Below the pieces are notes generated by a model. It was not told the DNA's origin. It ran no database searches and saw nothing but the letters and a program-made list of their open reading frames with translations. A stretch of DNA of 64,000 nt. Origin: JANXQG01 sp963804375 (GTDB lineage Bacteria > Planctomycetota > Planctomycetia > Pirellulales > Thermoguttaceae). Made by a program: the position numbers and the translations under genes. The first letter of the stretch is position 1; each line of letters opens with the position of its first letter. The stretch is from positions 434,001-498,000 of the forward strand of contig CAWDQE010000014.1 in NCBI GenBank assembly GCA_963804375.1, read 5' to 3'. Below, piece after piece: positions 17,901-27,400 of the stretch.

Positions 17901-20900
17901 TACCGGCATCAGCGAGACGGGCGGCGGCGTCAGCGTAAGCAACACGGGCCCGCTGACGACTACGGGGGCCGTGAGCACGGCGGCCAACGGCAACATCAGC
18001 CTGACCGCCACGGGCACGGAGACGATCGGCGGAGCGGTGACGGCGGGCGGTGCGGGCACAGTGACGCTCGATTCGACGGGCGGCGACCTGCTGGTTAACG
18101 CCGCCGTCAGCAGCATGTCCGGCGCGATTGACGCCACAGCCGGCGGGGCGATCACCGAGTCGGGCAGCGGCGCCTTCGGCACCAGCGGCCTGCTCACGAC
18201 CAGTTCCACCAGCGGCCAGGCCCTGAACGGGGCCAACACGGTAGGCAGCTTCAATGCCACGAACGCCACCAGCGGCGCGATCAGCCTGAGCGACACGGCC
18301 AGCCCGCTGACGATCACGGGCATCAGCCAGAGCGGCGGCGGCATCAGCGTAAGCAACACGGGCCCGCTGACGACTACGGGGGCCGTGACCACGGCAGCCA
18401 ACGGCAACGTCAGCCTGACCGCCACGGGCACGGAGACGATCGGCGGAGCGGTGACGGCGGGCGGTGCGGGCACGGTGACGCTCGATTCGACGGGCGGCGA
18501 CCTGCTGGTCAACGCCGCGGTGAGCAGCGCGTCGGGCGCAATCGACGCCACGGCCGGCGGGGCGATCACCGAGTCGGGCAGCGGCGCCTTCGGCACCAAC
18601 GGCCTGCTCACGACCAATTCCACCGGCGGCCAAGCCCTGAACGGGGCCAACACGGTGGGCAGCTTCAATGCCACCAACGCCACCAGCGGCGCGATCAGCC
18701 TGAGCGACACGGCCAGCCCGCTGACGATTACCGGCATCAGCCAGAGCGGCGGCGGCATCAGCGTAAGCAACACGGGCCCGCTGACGACTACGGGGGCCGT
18801 GAGCACGGCAGCCAACGGCGGCATCAGCCTGACCGCCACGGGCACGGAGACAATCGGCGGCGCGGTGACGGCAGGCGGCGCGGGCACGGTGACGCTCGAT
18901 TCCAGCGGCGGCGACCTGCTGATCCACGCCGCCGTCAGCAGCATGTCCGGCGCAATCGACGCCACGGCCGGCGGAGCGATCACGGAGTCGGGCAGCGGCG
19001 CCTTCGGCACCAGCGGCCTGCTCACAACCAACTCCACCAGCGGCCAGACCCTGAACGGGGCCAACACGGTGGGCAGCTTCAATGGCACGAACACCGCCAG
19101 CGGCGCGATCAGCCTGAGCGACACGGCCAGCCCGCTGACGATCACGGGCATCAGCCAGAGCGGCGGCGGCATCAGCGTGAGCAACACGGGCCCGCTGACG
19201 ACCGCCGGGGCCGTGACCACGGCAGCCAACGGCAACATCAGCCTGACTGCCACGGGCACGGAGATGATCGGCGGAGCGGTCACGGCGGGCGGTGCGGGCA
19301 CGGTGACGCTCGATTCGACGGGCGGCGACCTGCTGGTCAAGGCCGCCGTCAGCAGCATGTCCGGCGCAATCAACGCCACGGCCGGCGGGGCGATCACCGA
19401 GTCGGGCAGCGGCGCCTTCGGCACCAGCGGCCTGCTCACAACCAACTCCACCAGCGGCCAGACCCTGAACGGGGCCAACACGGTAGGCAGCTTCAATGCC
19501 ACCAACGCCACCAGCGGCGCGATCAGCCTGAGCGACACGGCCAGCCTGCTGACGATCACCGGCATCAGCCAGAGCGGCGGCGGCATCAGCGTAAGCAACA
19601 CGGGCCCGCTGACGACTACGGGGGCCGTGACCACGGCGGCCAACGGCAACATCAGCCTGACCGCCACGGGCACGGAGACAATCGGCGGAGCGGTCACGGC
19701 GGGCGGTGCGGGCACAGTGACGCTCGATTCCAGCGGCGGCGACCTGCTGGTCAACGCCGCGGTGAGCAGCGCGTCCGGCGCAATCGACGCCACCGCCGGC
19801 GGGGCGATCACCGAGTCGGGCAGCGGCGCCTTCGGCACCAGCGGCCTGCTCACGACCAGTTCCATCAGCGGCCAGGCCCTGAACGGGGCCAACACGGTAG
19901 GCAGCTTCAATGCCACGAACACCACCAGCGGCGCGATCAGCCTGAGCGACACGGCCAGCCTGCTGACGATTACCGGCATCAATGAGACGGGCGGCGGCAT
20001 CAGCGTAAGCAACACGGGCCCGCTGACGACTACGGGGGCCGTGACCACGGCGGCCAACGGCAACATCAGCCTGACCGCCACGGGCACGGAGACGATCGGC
20101 GGGGCGGTGACGGCGGGCGGTGCGGGCACAGTGACGCTCGATTCCAGCGGCGGCGACCTGCTGGTCAACGCCGCGGTGAGCAGCGCGTCCGGCGCAATCG
20201 ACGCCACCGCCGGCGGGGCGATCACCGAGTCGGGCAGCGGCGCCTTCGGCACCAGCGGCCTGCTCACGACCAGTTCCACCAGCGGCCAGGCCCTGAACGG
20301 GGCCAACACGGTAGGCAGCTTCAATGCCACGAACGCCACCAGCGGCGCGATCAGCCTGAGCGACACGGCCAGCCCGCTGACGATCACGGGCATCAGCCAG
20401 AGCGGCGGCGGCATCAGCGTAAGCAATACGGGCCCGCTGACGACCGCCGGGGCCGTGACCACGGCGGCCAACGGCAACATCAGCCTGACCGCCACGGGCA
20501 CGGAGACAATCGGCGGAGCGGTCACGGCGGGCGGTGCGGGCACAGTGACGCTCGATTCCAGCGGCGGTGACCTGCTGGTCAACGCCGCGGTGAGCAGCGC
20601 GTCCGGCGCAATCGACGCCACGGCCGGCGGGGCGATCACGGAGTCGGGCAGCGGCGCGTTCGGCACCAGCGGCCTGCTCACGACCAATTCCACCAGCGGC
20701 CAGACCCTGAACGGGGCCAACACGGTAGGCAGCTTCAATGCCACGAACACCACCAGCGGCGCGATCAGCCTGAGCGACACGGCCAGCCCGCTGACGATTA
20801 CCGGCATCAGTGAGACGGGCGGCGACATCGGCGTGAGCAACACGGGCCCGCTGACGACGGCGGGGGCCGTGACCACGGCGGCCAACGGCAACATCAGCCT

Positions 20901-23900
20901 GACCGCCACGGGCACGGAGACGATCGGCGGAGCGGTGACGGCGGGCGGTGCGGGCACGGTGACGCTCGATTCCAGCGGCGGCGACCTGCTGGTCAACGCC
21001 GTGGTCAGCAGTACGTCCGGCGCAATCGACGCCACGGCCGGCGGGGCGATCACCGAGTCGGGCAGCGGCGCCTTCGGCACCAGCGGCCTGCTCACGACCA
21101 ATTCCACTAGCGGCCAGACCCTGAACGGGGCCAACACGGTGGGCAGCTTCAATGCCACGAACGCCACCAGCGGCACCGTCCAATTGGTGAACACAGGTGC
21201 ATTGAACATTACGGGGATCAGCCAGGCAGTTGGCGGGAACGTGATTATCACGAACACGGGAACCGTGGGAGTCAACGGGGCGGCGACGGTCGCCTCGGGC
21301 AATCTAACGATCACGGCTACGGACGCAGTGAGCCAGACAGCGACGATCACGGCGGGGACGTTGACTGTGAAGACGACGAAGGCCGGCGGTGCGGCGATCA
21401 CGCTGACCAACGCTTCCAATGCAGCGAACAGGATCGACCTGCAGTCGCGCAATGCGGCGGACACGGCCAACGACGCGGGGACGATTAGTTACCGCGGCGC
21501 GACGGGATTTGTGGTGGCGGCGGTACAGACCACGGTGAATGCTACGCTGCAAAACGCCGCCGCGGTGACCCAGACCGGCGCGATCCTGGCCTCGGGCCTG
21601 GAGTTGTTGGGCAGCGGCGACTACACGCTGACCAACAGCGGCAACCACGTGACCGCCTTGGCCGGAAGCACGACGGGAAACATCAGTTATCAGGACTCGG
21701 GGAGTTTTGCCGTCGGTACGGTAAACACGGTGGGCCTGACGGCCGCGGGCAAGAATATCACCCTGAATTCAGCCGGTGCGATTGCTCTTAGCGGCAATGT
21801 GACCCTGACAGCCGCCAGCGCGAACCTCACAGCCGCGGGGGCCATTACCCATGGTGCGGCGACGACCGACATCGATACCAGTGCCGCCAATAATGGCTCG
21901 ATCACCCTTAACGCGGCGAGCCTGGGAGCGGCCGGAAATTCCTTGGAGTTGAATCCTGGGACCGGTGCGTTGCGCCTCACGGCCAGTAGCGGAGGTATTT
22001 TTGTTGACCTGTCCGCTGGCAATTTGTCGACCAGCCAGATCACAACGCTAAGCGCCGCCGGCAGCGGCGTGACGATTGCCCTGAGCACGACCAGCGGCAA
22101 CATCAAGGTTGACAACGTGTCCGGTTTCAACGTCAACACGCAGGACGACAACTTCCAGTTGACGGCGGCGGGCGCCTCGAAGAACATTGCCCTCGGGGCA
22201 AGACTCGTGGCCGCCAGTGCCAACCTCACGGCCTCGGGGGCCATCATCTTCGATGTCGCGGCGACGCCCAGCGTGCAGACCACCGGCAGCCAGACCTACA
22301 ACGCCGCCGCGCGGTTGCAATCGGATACGGTGCTTGTGAGCACCGCGTCGGGCAATGTCACCTTCAACGCGACGGTGGACGGATCCCATGCTTTGGAAGT
22401 GGACACCGCGGCCAATGCGATTTTCAACGGCGTGGTGGGCGGTACGACCCCCTTGACCAGCCTGACGACCGACGCGACGAACGTGGGCGGCCAAGTGCAG
22501 TTCAACATGACGGCGGCGGGCGGCAGCCAACCGGCGGGCGTGAATGCGGGCGCGCTGACGGTCAACGAAGCCGCCGTCTTCCATGTCGGCGGCAGCACGA
22601 CGAGCACGCCCAGCGTGCAGACTAGCGGCCCGCAGATGTATAACGGCGCGGTGCAGTTGCAGTTGGATACGGTGCTTGTGAGCACGGGCGGCGGCGTCAC
22701 CTTCAACAGCACCGTCGATTCCGGGACGAATCCCACGAATCTGACGATCAACGCCACCGGCGAGATCTATTTCGGCAATAACGTCGGTCTCGCCGTGCCT
22801 CTCCAGAGCGTCACGGCCTGGCCGAACAACGGCGTGACCATCGCCTTGGGGTGTTCCATCAACACGGTCACTGGCGCGGTCTCCAGCGCGCGTCCCGTGT
22901 TATTCGTCTATCAAACTTCGCCTACCGAGCAGCAAATCGATCCCTCGCAACTCACGCAGACCGTGTACGGCTATATCGGCTATATCGGCGCGCCAAGCGG
23001 TTACACCGAGTTGGGGCAAAACTACAATATCGAGATCCTCTGGGCCGATGGCAGCGTCACGATGTCCAATACGCAAGACTTGCCGATCGCCCACCCTGCT
23101 GCGGGTTACGGCGCCTATGTCGGTTATGGCACCGTGGCGACGATGACCAGTTCCCCGGGTTCGCCGGGCGTTTGGACTTACAATAACACGAATGCCGCCC
23201 TTCCCTCCTTCTTCCCGCCCGCCGGCACGACCAACGGCATCACGTTTGCCCTTTCGCACACGTACAGCCCCTCCTTTTTGAACACGTATACCCAGAGCGA
23301 ACTTACGGCGGTGATCAAGCTTGTGAACAACAGTTCTATTCAACTCAGCGATCCCGCCAAGGACGGTGACATTGCCGATGCAACGCCGCCGGCTGCCACC
23401 AGTTTGAACGCCGTGCAAACGACGACGGCGGTGCCGATTACCAAGGGGATTGTGGCGCCGCCACCGCCGCCGCCCTTCGTGCCGCCGCCGTCGATTGCGC
23501 CGCCATCGCTGGTCGTCGTGCCCGTAGTCGCCAGCACTCCGCCTCCCCAGGCGGTCAGCGCTTTGAACGACCTTAACCCGCCACGCGACACGGTCGGCGA
23601 AGAAAGGCGGATGATCGAGATCTTCAAGCTCGACCCCGACGGCCGCCCGGAAAAAGATCCTATCGCTGATCTCACCGGCGCTCCCGAAACGCTGAACGAT
23701 CTGCTCCGTAAGCTCCGGCGCGGCTCGTATCGCAACGGACGCTACGCCGTCTATTTGATGGAGTATGCCGATAAAAGGCTGATCGAGCGCCGCCTCCTGA
23801 TGGAGGTCTACAAGTCCGGGAACACGTTGGGTAATCCCGTGCACGAGCCGGGACCCGGCTCAAGGCCCCTCCCGGAAGGCAAGTCCGATCAGAAGGCGCC

Positions 23901-24333
23901 GGAAACGCCCAAGCCCGCTTCGCTGCCGCCGGCCGTGCAAGCGACGACCCGGATCATCCCTCCCGCCAACCACGACCATGGGTACATGGTGCCCGACATG
24001 GTGCCCGGCCCGCACGAGGTTTCGGACTCCCCGAGTCGCTCGAAGGCGGCTTCGCCCGGCAGCCTGCCGTCAAGCCAGCCGGTTCCAGCGGCGCCTCGGG
24101 CGGCGGAGGACCCCGACCATGCGTACATGGTGCCCGACATGATGCCCGCATCCCATGTTGCCATCCGATACCCACTGATCGGTGCCGCGGTTGCAGCGCT
24201 GGGCGGACTGGGGACGCAAGCCGTCCAGATGGAGTGGGCTGGCCGGGTCGATCAGGCCCTCGCAGACGGCCAGGTGAGATCTCTGCGGCGCATGGCGCGG
24301 CTGGCCCGCTCCTTGCGCCCTTCCGAAAAATAG
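14977..24333 (+). CDS. Giant haemagglutinin-like secreted repeat protein (3118 aa)
   Basis: The start is TTG at 14977 behind AGGAGTAAGGGG. The N-terminus contains LEDRRVLNAQ at about residues 39-48, resembling the LEPR-type motif found near the start of giant planctomycete extracellular proteins. Residues 290-480 match the filamentous-haemagglutinin-like pattern (GGTVLIGG, GGKVVVWADQST, GNGGFVEVSG, GTLLLDPG). Then come two or so 96-residue repeats (16738-17310), nine 138-residue repeats and a non-repetitive beta-rich part. A proline run (PPPPPPFVPPP) leads to a charged region (RMIEIFKLDPDGRPEKDP), two hairpin elements and a hydrophobic GAAVAALGGLG near the end. It is probably an adhesin or surface-layer fibre exported by the neighbouring TolC/HlyD/M50 system. 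The client link is inferred from position and architecture. Confidence 0.85.
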   Translation: MSFFLLLSGLRQRIVGWLKRSSSRSFDEELIPCLFVRQLEDRRVLNAQALPFQEVAQTLVVAASSSANNGHADTFQVSRQGNQVDIVVDGEQTVTANLQNVAAIRLQGSGNQDTFIIDFSSGDPIPRGGIQVIGGGSPTGAADTLVLQSAPTTAPISSVIDQVNSVGAGTIQLQGSGPSSAADTITYSGIGRIQDAVPTRNVSLVDNVAGDSLQVGSPSGGSGLTIASSKTAQVELSSSPRSLTVDTSAHEAGAADAVQIETIQSPSPLDLSVHVATGDTIGIGGQSDLSGGNLTVAGSSIRIDGTLTSHGGNVTLDAGGQGTLLDHGTIDVSNPAPGQQGGQVELLGDRVELLDQARVDASGDGGGGTVLIGGDLHGANPDITDSQNVYVGANVQIAADAITAGSGGKVVVWADQSTQMYGAITARGGSLWGNGGFVEVSGEQDLLITGHPDLTARAGVAGTLLLDPGSVTINHSSSSGGAQNNTFGDSYIESQLALGSLTISTANSADNLTQTLVVNGTADALGAAVISWSSANTLTLIASGSISLHSGSSISNTGTGNGGQTLLSLNGGTITMSGSIGLSSGNVALTATSTIAESGGPMGGAIGCGLLTASSVGGMTLSGPNTVASFNAKNTGGGDVQLANTAATLTVIGVIQSSGGNVQVGNAGAIVVTGAIAAGVGKVTLAATSTIAESGGAIGGGTLATSSVGGTILNGTNAVASFNAKNTGSGGDVQLANTAATLTVIGVIQSSGGNIQVSNTGTVVVTGAVAAGMGNVSLTATSTIAESGGGAIGGSLLTIGSVGGTMLNGMNAVAGFNATNTTSGAISLSDTASPLTITGISQSGGGTSVSNTGPLTTTGAVSTAANGGISLTATGTETIGGAVTAGGAGTVTLDSTGGDLLVKAAVSSMSGAIDATAGGAITESGGGAFGTNGLLTTNSTRGQTLNGANTVGSFNATNAASGAISLSDTASPLTITGISETGGGVSVSNTGPLTTTGAVSTAANGNISLTATGTETIGGAVTAGGAGTVTLDSTGGDLLVNAAVSSMSGAIDATAGGAITESGSGAFGTSGLLTTSSTSGQALNGANTVGSFNATNATSGAISLSDTASPLTITGISQSGGGISVSNTGPLTTTGAVTTAANGNVSLTATGTETIGGAVTAGGAGTVTLDSTGGDLLVNAAVSSASGAIDATAGGAITESGSGAFGTNGLLTTNSTGGQALNGANTVGSFNATNATSGAISLSDTASPLTITGISQSGGGISVSNTGPLTTTGAVSTAANGGISLTATGTETIGGAVTAGGAGTVTLDSSGGDLLIHAAVSSMSGAIDATAGGAITESGSGAFGTSGLLTTNSTSGQTLNGANTVGSFNGTNTASGAISLSDTASPLTITGISQSGGGISVSNTGPLTTAGAVTTAANGNISLTATGTEMIGGAVTAGGAGTVTLDSTGGDLLVKAAVSSMSGAINATAGGAITESGSGAFGTSGLLTTNSTSGQTLNGANTVGSFNATNATSGAISLSDTASLLTITGISQSGGGISVSNTGPLTTTGAVTTAANGNISLTATGTETIGGAVTAGGAGTVTLDSSGGDLLVNAAVSSASGAIDATAGGAITESGSGAFGTSGLLTTSSISGQALNGANTVGSFNATNTTSGAISLSDTASLLTITGINETGGGISVSNTGPLTTTGAVTTAANGNISLTATGTETIGGAVTAGGAGTVTLDSSGGDLLVNAAVSSASGAIDATAGGAITESGSGAFGTSGLLTTSSTSGQALNGANTVGSFNATNATSGAISLSDTASPLTITGISQSGGGISVSNTGPLTTAGAVTTAANGNISLTATGTETIGGAVTAGGAGTVTLDSSGGDLLVNAAVSSASGAIDATAGGAITESGSGAFGTSGLLTTNSTSGQTLNGANTVGSFNATNTTSGAISLSDTASPLTITGISETGGDIGVSNTGPLTTAGAVTTAANGNISLTATGTETIGGAVTAGGAGTVTLDSSGGDLLVNAVVSSTSGAIDATAGGAITESGSGAFGTSGLLTTNSTSGQTLNGANTVGSFNATNATSGTVQLVNTGALNITGISQAVGGNVIITNTGTVGVNGAATVASGNLTITATDAVSQTATITAGTLTVKTTKAGGAAITLTNASNAANRIDLQSRNAADTANDAGTISYRGATGFVVAAVQTTVNATLQNAAAVTQTGAILASGLELLGSGDYTLTNSGNHVTALAGSTTGNISYQDSGSFAVGTVNTVGLTAAGKNITLNSAGAIALSGNVTLTAASANLTAAGAITHGAATTDIDTSAANNGSITLNAASLGAAGNSLELNPGTGALRLTASSGGIFVDLSAGNLSTSQITTLSAAGSGVTIALSTTSGNIKVDNVSGFNVNTQDDNFQLTAAGASKNIALGARLVAASANLTASGAIIFDVAATPSVQTTGSQTYNAAARLQSDTVLVSTASGNVTFNATVDGSHALEVDTAANAIFNGVVGGTTPLTSLTTDATNVGGQVQFNMTAAGGSQPAGVNAGALTVNEAAVFHVGGSTTSTPSVQTSGPQMYNGAVQLQLDTVLVSTGGGVTFNSTVDSGTNPTNLTINATGEIYFGNNVGLAVPLQSVTAWPNNGVTIALGCSINTVTGAVSSARPVLFVYQTSPTEQQIDPSQLTQTVYGYIGYIGAPSGYTELGQNYNIEILWADGSVTMSNTQDLPIAHPAAGYGAYVGYGTVATMTSSPGSPGVWTYNNTNAALPSFFPPAGTTNGITFALSHTYSPSFLNTYTQSELTAVIKLVNNSSIQLSDPAKDGDIADATPPAATSLNAVQTTTAVPITKGIVAPPPPPPFVPPPSIAPPSLVVVPVVASTPPPQAVSALNDLNPPRDTVGEERRMIEIFKLDPDGRPEKDPIADLTGAPETLNDLLRKLRRGSYRNGRYAVYLMEYADKRLIERRLLMEVYKSGNTLGNPVHEPGPGSRPLPEGKSDQKAPETPKPASLPPAVQATTRIIPPANHDHGYMVPDMVPGPHEVSDSPSRSKAASPGSLPSSQPVPAAPRAAEDPDHAYMVPDMMPASHVAIRYPLIGAAVAALGGLGTQAVQMEWAGRVDQALADGQVRSLRRMARLARSLRPSEK
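16738..17310 (+). repeat. Two diverged ~288-bp repeats in the giant gene
   Basis: Segments starting VALTATSTIAESGG and VTLAATSTIAESGG are about 96 codons each and share GDVQLANTAATLTVIGVIQ. They look like a shorter, older relative of the 138-residue unit that follows. Confidence 0.7.
17407..21132 (+). repeat. Nine tandem 414-bp repeats in the giant gene
   Basis: Unit starts (AACRCGGT...GGC) fall at 17407, 17821, 18235, 18649, 19063, 19477, 19891, 20305 and 20719, exactly 414 bp apart, and the tenth start at 21133 leaves the array. Each codes 138 residues running from VGSFNATN through SLSDTASPLTITGI and GGAVTAGGAGTVTLDS to GQTLNGANT. Copies differ by only scattered bases, which points to recent amplification or ongoing gene conversion. 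Confidence 0.95.
23973..23994 (-). repeat. 22-nt hairpin element in giant gene
   Basis: Stem ACCATG/CATGGT; translated DHGYMVP. A GGTGCCCGG half-copy follows directly. Confidence 0.8.
24114..24135 (-). repeat. 22-nt hairpin element in giant gene
   Basis: Stem ACCATG/CATGGT; translated DHAYMVP, 141 bases after the previous copy and in the same frame. Confidence 0.8.
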
Positions 24334-24406
24334 ATGTTGCGATGAACAGCAGGAAAAAACACTCGAACCGAAAACGCGTGCATTGCGCAATGGTCGGAGA
24401 GGCGCC

Positions 24407-27400
24407 ATGAATACCTGCCCCGTTTGCAAGACGAGTCTCACTCAGACGGATTTCGATCGCGGGCACTGCCCCGCATGCCGCCATCTGCTGATGTCACCCC
24501 CGGCGGCGCCCGCCGGGTCGACACCGTCGGCCGAAGAACGGTTCGCACAGACGCTCCAATCTGCCGGGCCGCCAACGCCGGAGCCGCGAGGTCAAGAAGG
24601 CACTGCGGACGAGGAGCGGACGGCACAGACGCTCCAGGCGGCCGGGCCGCCAACGCCGGAGCCGCGAGGTCAAGAAGGCACTGCGGACGAGGAGCGGATG
24701 GCACAGACGCTCCAGGCGGCCGGGCCGCCAACGCCGGAGCCGCGAGGTCAAGAAGGCACTGCGGACGAGGAGCGGATGGCACAGACGCTCCAGTCCGCCG
24801 GGCCAGTTCGGCCGGTGCCGCCCGAACCGCCGCTGCAGAATCTTACGGCGGACGAGAAGCGGATCGCACAGACGCTCCAGACGGCTGGGCCGGTTCCGCC
24901 GGTTGGGCCGGCTCCGCCCGAACCGCCGCCGCAAAATCTCACTGCGGACGAGAGGCGCGTCGCGGCCACGCTTGTGGCAGGCAACTCGCTTGGGACCGCG
25001 CCTGCAACGCCGCCGACCCGAAGTACTGGGTGCCCGGAGGCCGATTCGCGCCGCTTTGCTGCCACGTTGGAGAGCGGAAGTCTTCCCCCCGAGCTCGTCC
25101 AGCGCGTTTCCATGCTCTGGTCGGGAAAGTTCGATTCCAGCGCCTCCCCGCAGACCTCGATCAAGACCGATACGCAGACCGTTGAACAGGAGTCGCGGTT
25201 GGTGATCCAGCCGCGTGTGATCAGCGAAGCCAGTGCCCATGGCACCACGCAAGCCGACTACGAGCTGCTCAAAAAGTTGGGCGAAGGCGGCATGGGCGTG
25301 GTCGTGGCCGCGCGGCAGGCCTCGATCGACCGCACCGTGGCCCTCAAGAAGATCAAGCCGGCCGAGGCGGGCAAAGCCGAGTCCCGGCAGAAGTTTCTCG
25401 CCGAGGCCATCGTGACCGGCGATCTGGAACACCCGAACATCGTGCCGATTTACGATCTGGGCAAGGATGAAACGGGAACGCTCTTCTACGCGATGAAGCA
25501 CGTCAAGGGAACGCCCTGGGACCGGGTCATCGAAGAGAAGACCGTGCAGGAGAATATCGAAATCTGGATGAAGATGGCCGACGCGGTGGCCTTCGCCCAC
25601 TCCCGTGGCATCATTCACCGCGACTTGAAGCCCGAGAACGTGATGCTCGGCGGCTTCGGCGAAGTGCTCGTGATGGACTGGGGGTTGGCGCTGGCGGTAG
25701 GCACTCCCGCGGCCATGAGGGCCGGCATGGCGGGTACTCCGGCCTACATGGCGCCCGAGATGGCCGCCGGTCCTTTGGATCGGATCGGCTTCGCCAGCGA
25801 CATCTACCTGTTGGGGGCCATTCTTTACGAGATCGTCACCGGCAAGAAGCCGCACACCGGCAGCACCGTTACGACCTGCCTGCTGGCGGCCGCCAGGAAC
25901 GATATTCAGCCTGCGGAGAGGTCCGACGAGCTGGTCGAAATCGCGCTGAAGGCCATGGCCACCGACCCCAAGGACCGCTATCCCACCGTGGGCGACCTGC
26001 AGGAGGCCTATCGCCAATACCGCTCGCACGCCGAGAGCATCTCGTTGTCGACGCGGGCCGAAGCCGACCTGCGGCAGGCCGGCACGCGCCAGGACTACGA
26101 GTTCTACGCCCGCGCGCTGTTCGCCTTCCAGGAGGCCTATGCGCTGTGGGACGGCAACACGCGAGCCAGGCAAGGCATCGAAGAGGTGACGCTGGCCTAC
26201 GCCGGGCGGGCCTTTCAGAACGGCGATTTCGATCTGGGGGCCAAACTGCTGGACGCCGAGAATGCCGCGCACGCGCCGCTGCTGAAACAGATTCGTCTCG
26301 GGCAGCAGGAGCGCGAAGCGCGGGTGCAGCGACTGAAGACCGCCCGCCGCATTGGGGTCGGCTTGGTGGTGACGGTCCTGGCCGTCGTCACCATCGCCTT
26401 CTTCCTGGTCAACAACCAGCGGAAGATCGCCGAGGCCCAGAGGAAAATCGCCGAAGACCAGACGGAAATCGCCGAAGAGAACGAGCGCCAGGCGAACATC
26501 GCCAAGGCCGACGCGTTGGCACGGAAGAAAGATGCCGACCACCAGCGTGACCGGGCTGAAGCCGAGACGAAAATCGCAAATGAGAACAAGGAAGAAGCGA
26601 TTAAGGCCACGAAAAAGGCGATTAAGGCCACGCAAGAGGAGATCTACGGCGGCTACGTCGCCCGTATCGGTCTGGCGGCGGCCGAGATCGAAGCGAATGC
26701 CTTTGATCATGCCCAGACGCTCTTGGAGGAATGCCCGACCGGCTTGCGCAACTGGGAATGGGGGCGGCTGATGCACCTTTGCACCCAGGGCAGCCGGACC
26801 GTGCCGCCGCTGATAAGCAAGGCCGTCGATCCCATCGAGGCCCTGGCCTTCACCCAAGACGGTGCGCGATTCGCCAGCGGCGGCTGGGGCGGGACGGTGC
26901 GGATCTGGGAGACGGCCTCGGGCAAGATGCTCGGCGAGATCCCCAGCGGGGGCGACCGCGTGTTTGCCCTCGCCTTTTCGCCCGACGGCCGCCACCTGGC
27001 CGCGGGCACGAACGCCAGTCCGGACTATATCAAGATCTGGGATGCCCGCACCGGCCAACTGGAGAAAAGATTGCCCGGTCATCGCGACGCCGTCTTGAGC
27101 CTCGTCTACTCCAGAGACGGGCAGGAGCTCCTCAGCGGCTCCTACGACAATACGGCCCGGATTTGGGATGTCGCCACGTGCAGCCAATTGTGCGAGTTGC
27201 GCGGACACGAATGGTGGGTCTGCTCGGCGGCCTTCTCGCCTGACGAGAAACGCGTGGTGACCGCCTGCCAGGACGGCTCGGTGATGATCTGGGATACGAC
27301 GGATCCCAAGACGGGCCGCCGGCCTCCCAAAGTCGACCCGAAGCTCGCCTTCATCGGCCACAGCGGACCGGTCTACACGGCGGCCTTCTCGCCCTCCGGC

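Noticed and set aside
17407..21132. CRISPR-like array
   Set aside because: Units are 414 bp, contiguous, without unique spacers, and translate as one protein.
16041..21470. An 1809-residue open frame antisense to the giant protein, and a 1521-residue one beside it
   Set aside because: They mirror the 414-bp repeats and have no start site or recognisable domain. High GC and a repeat without stops in several frames explain them.
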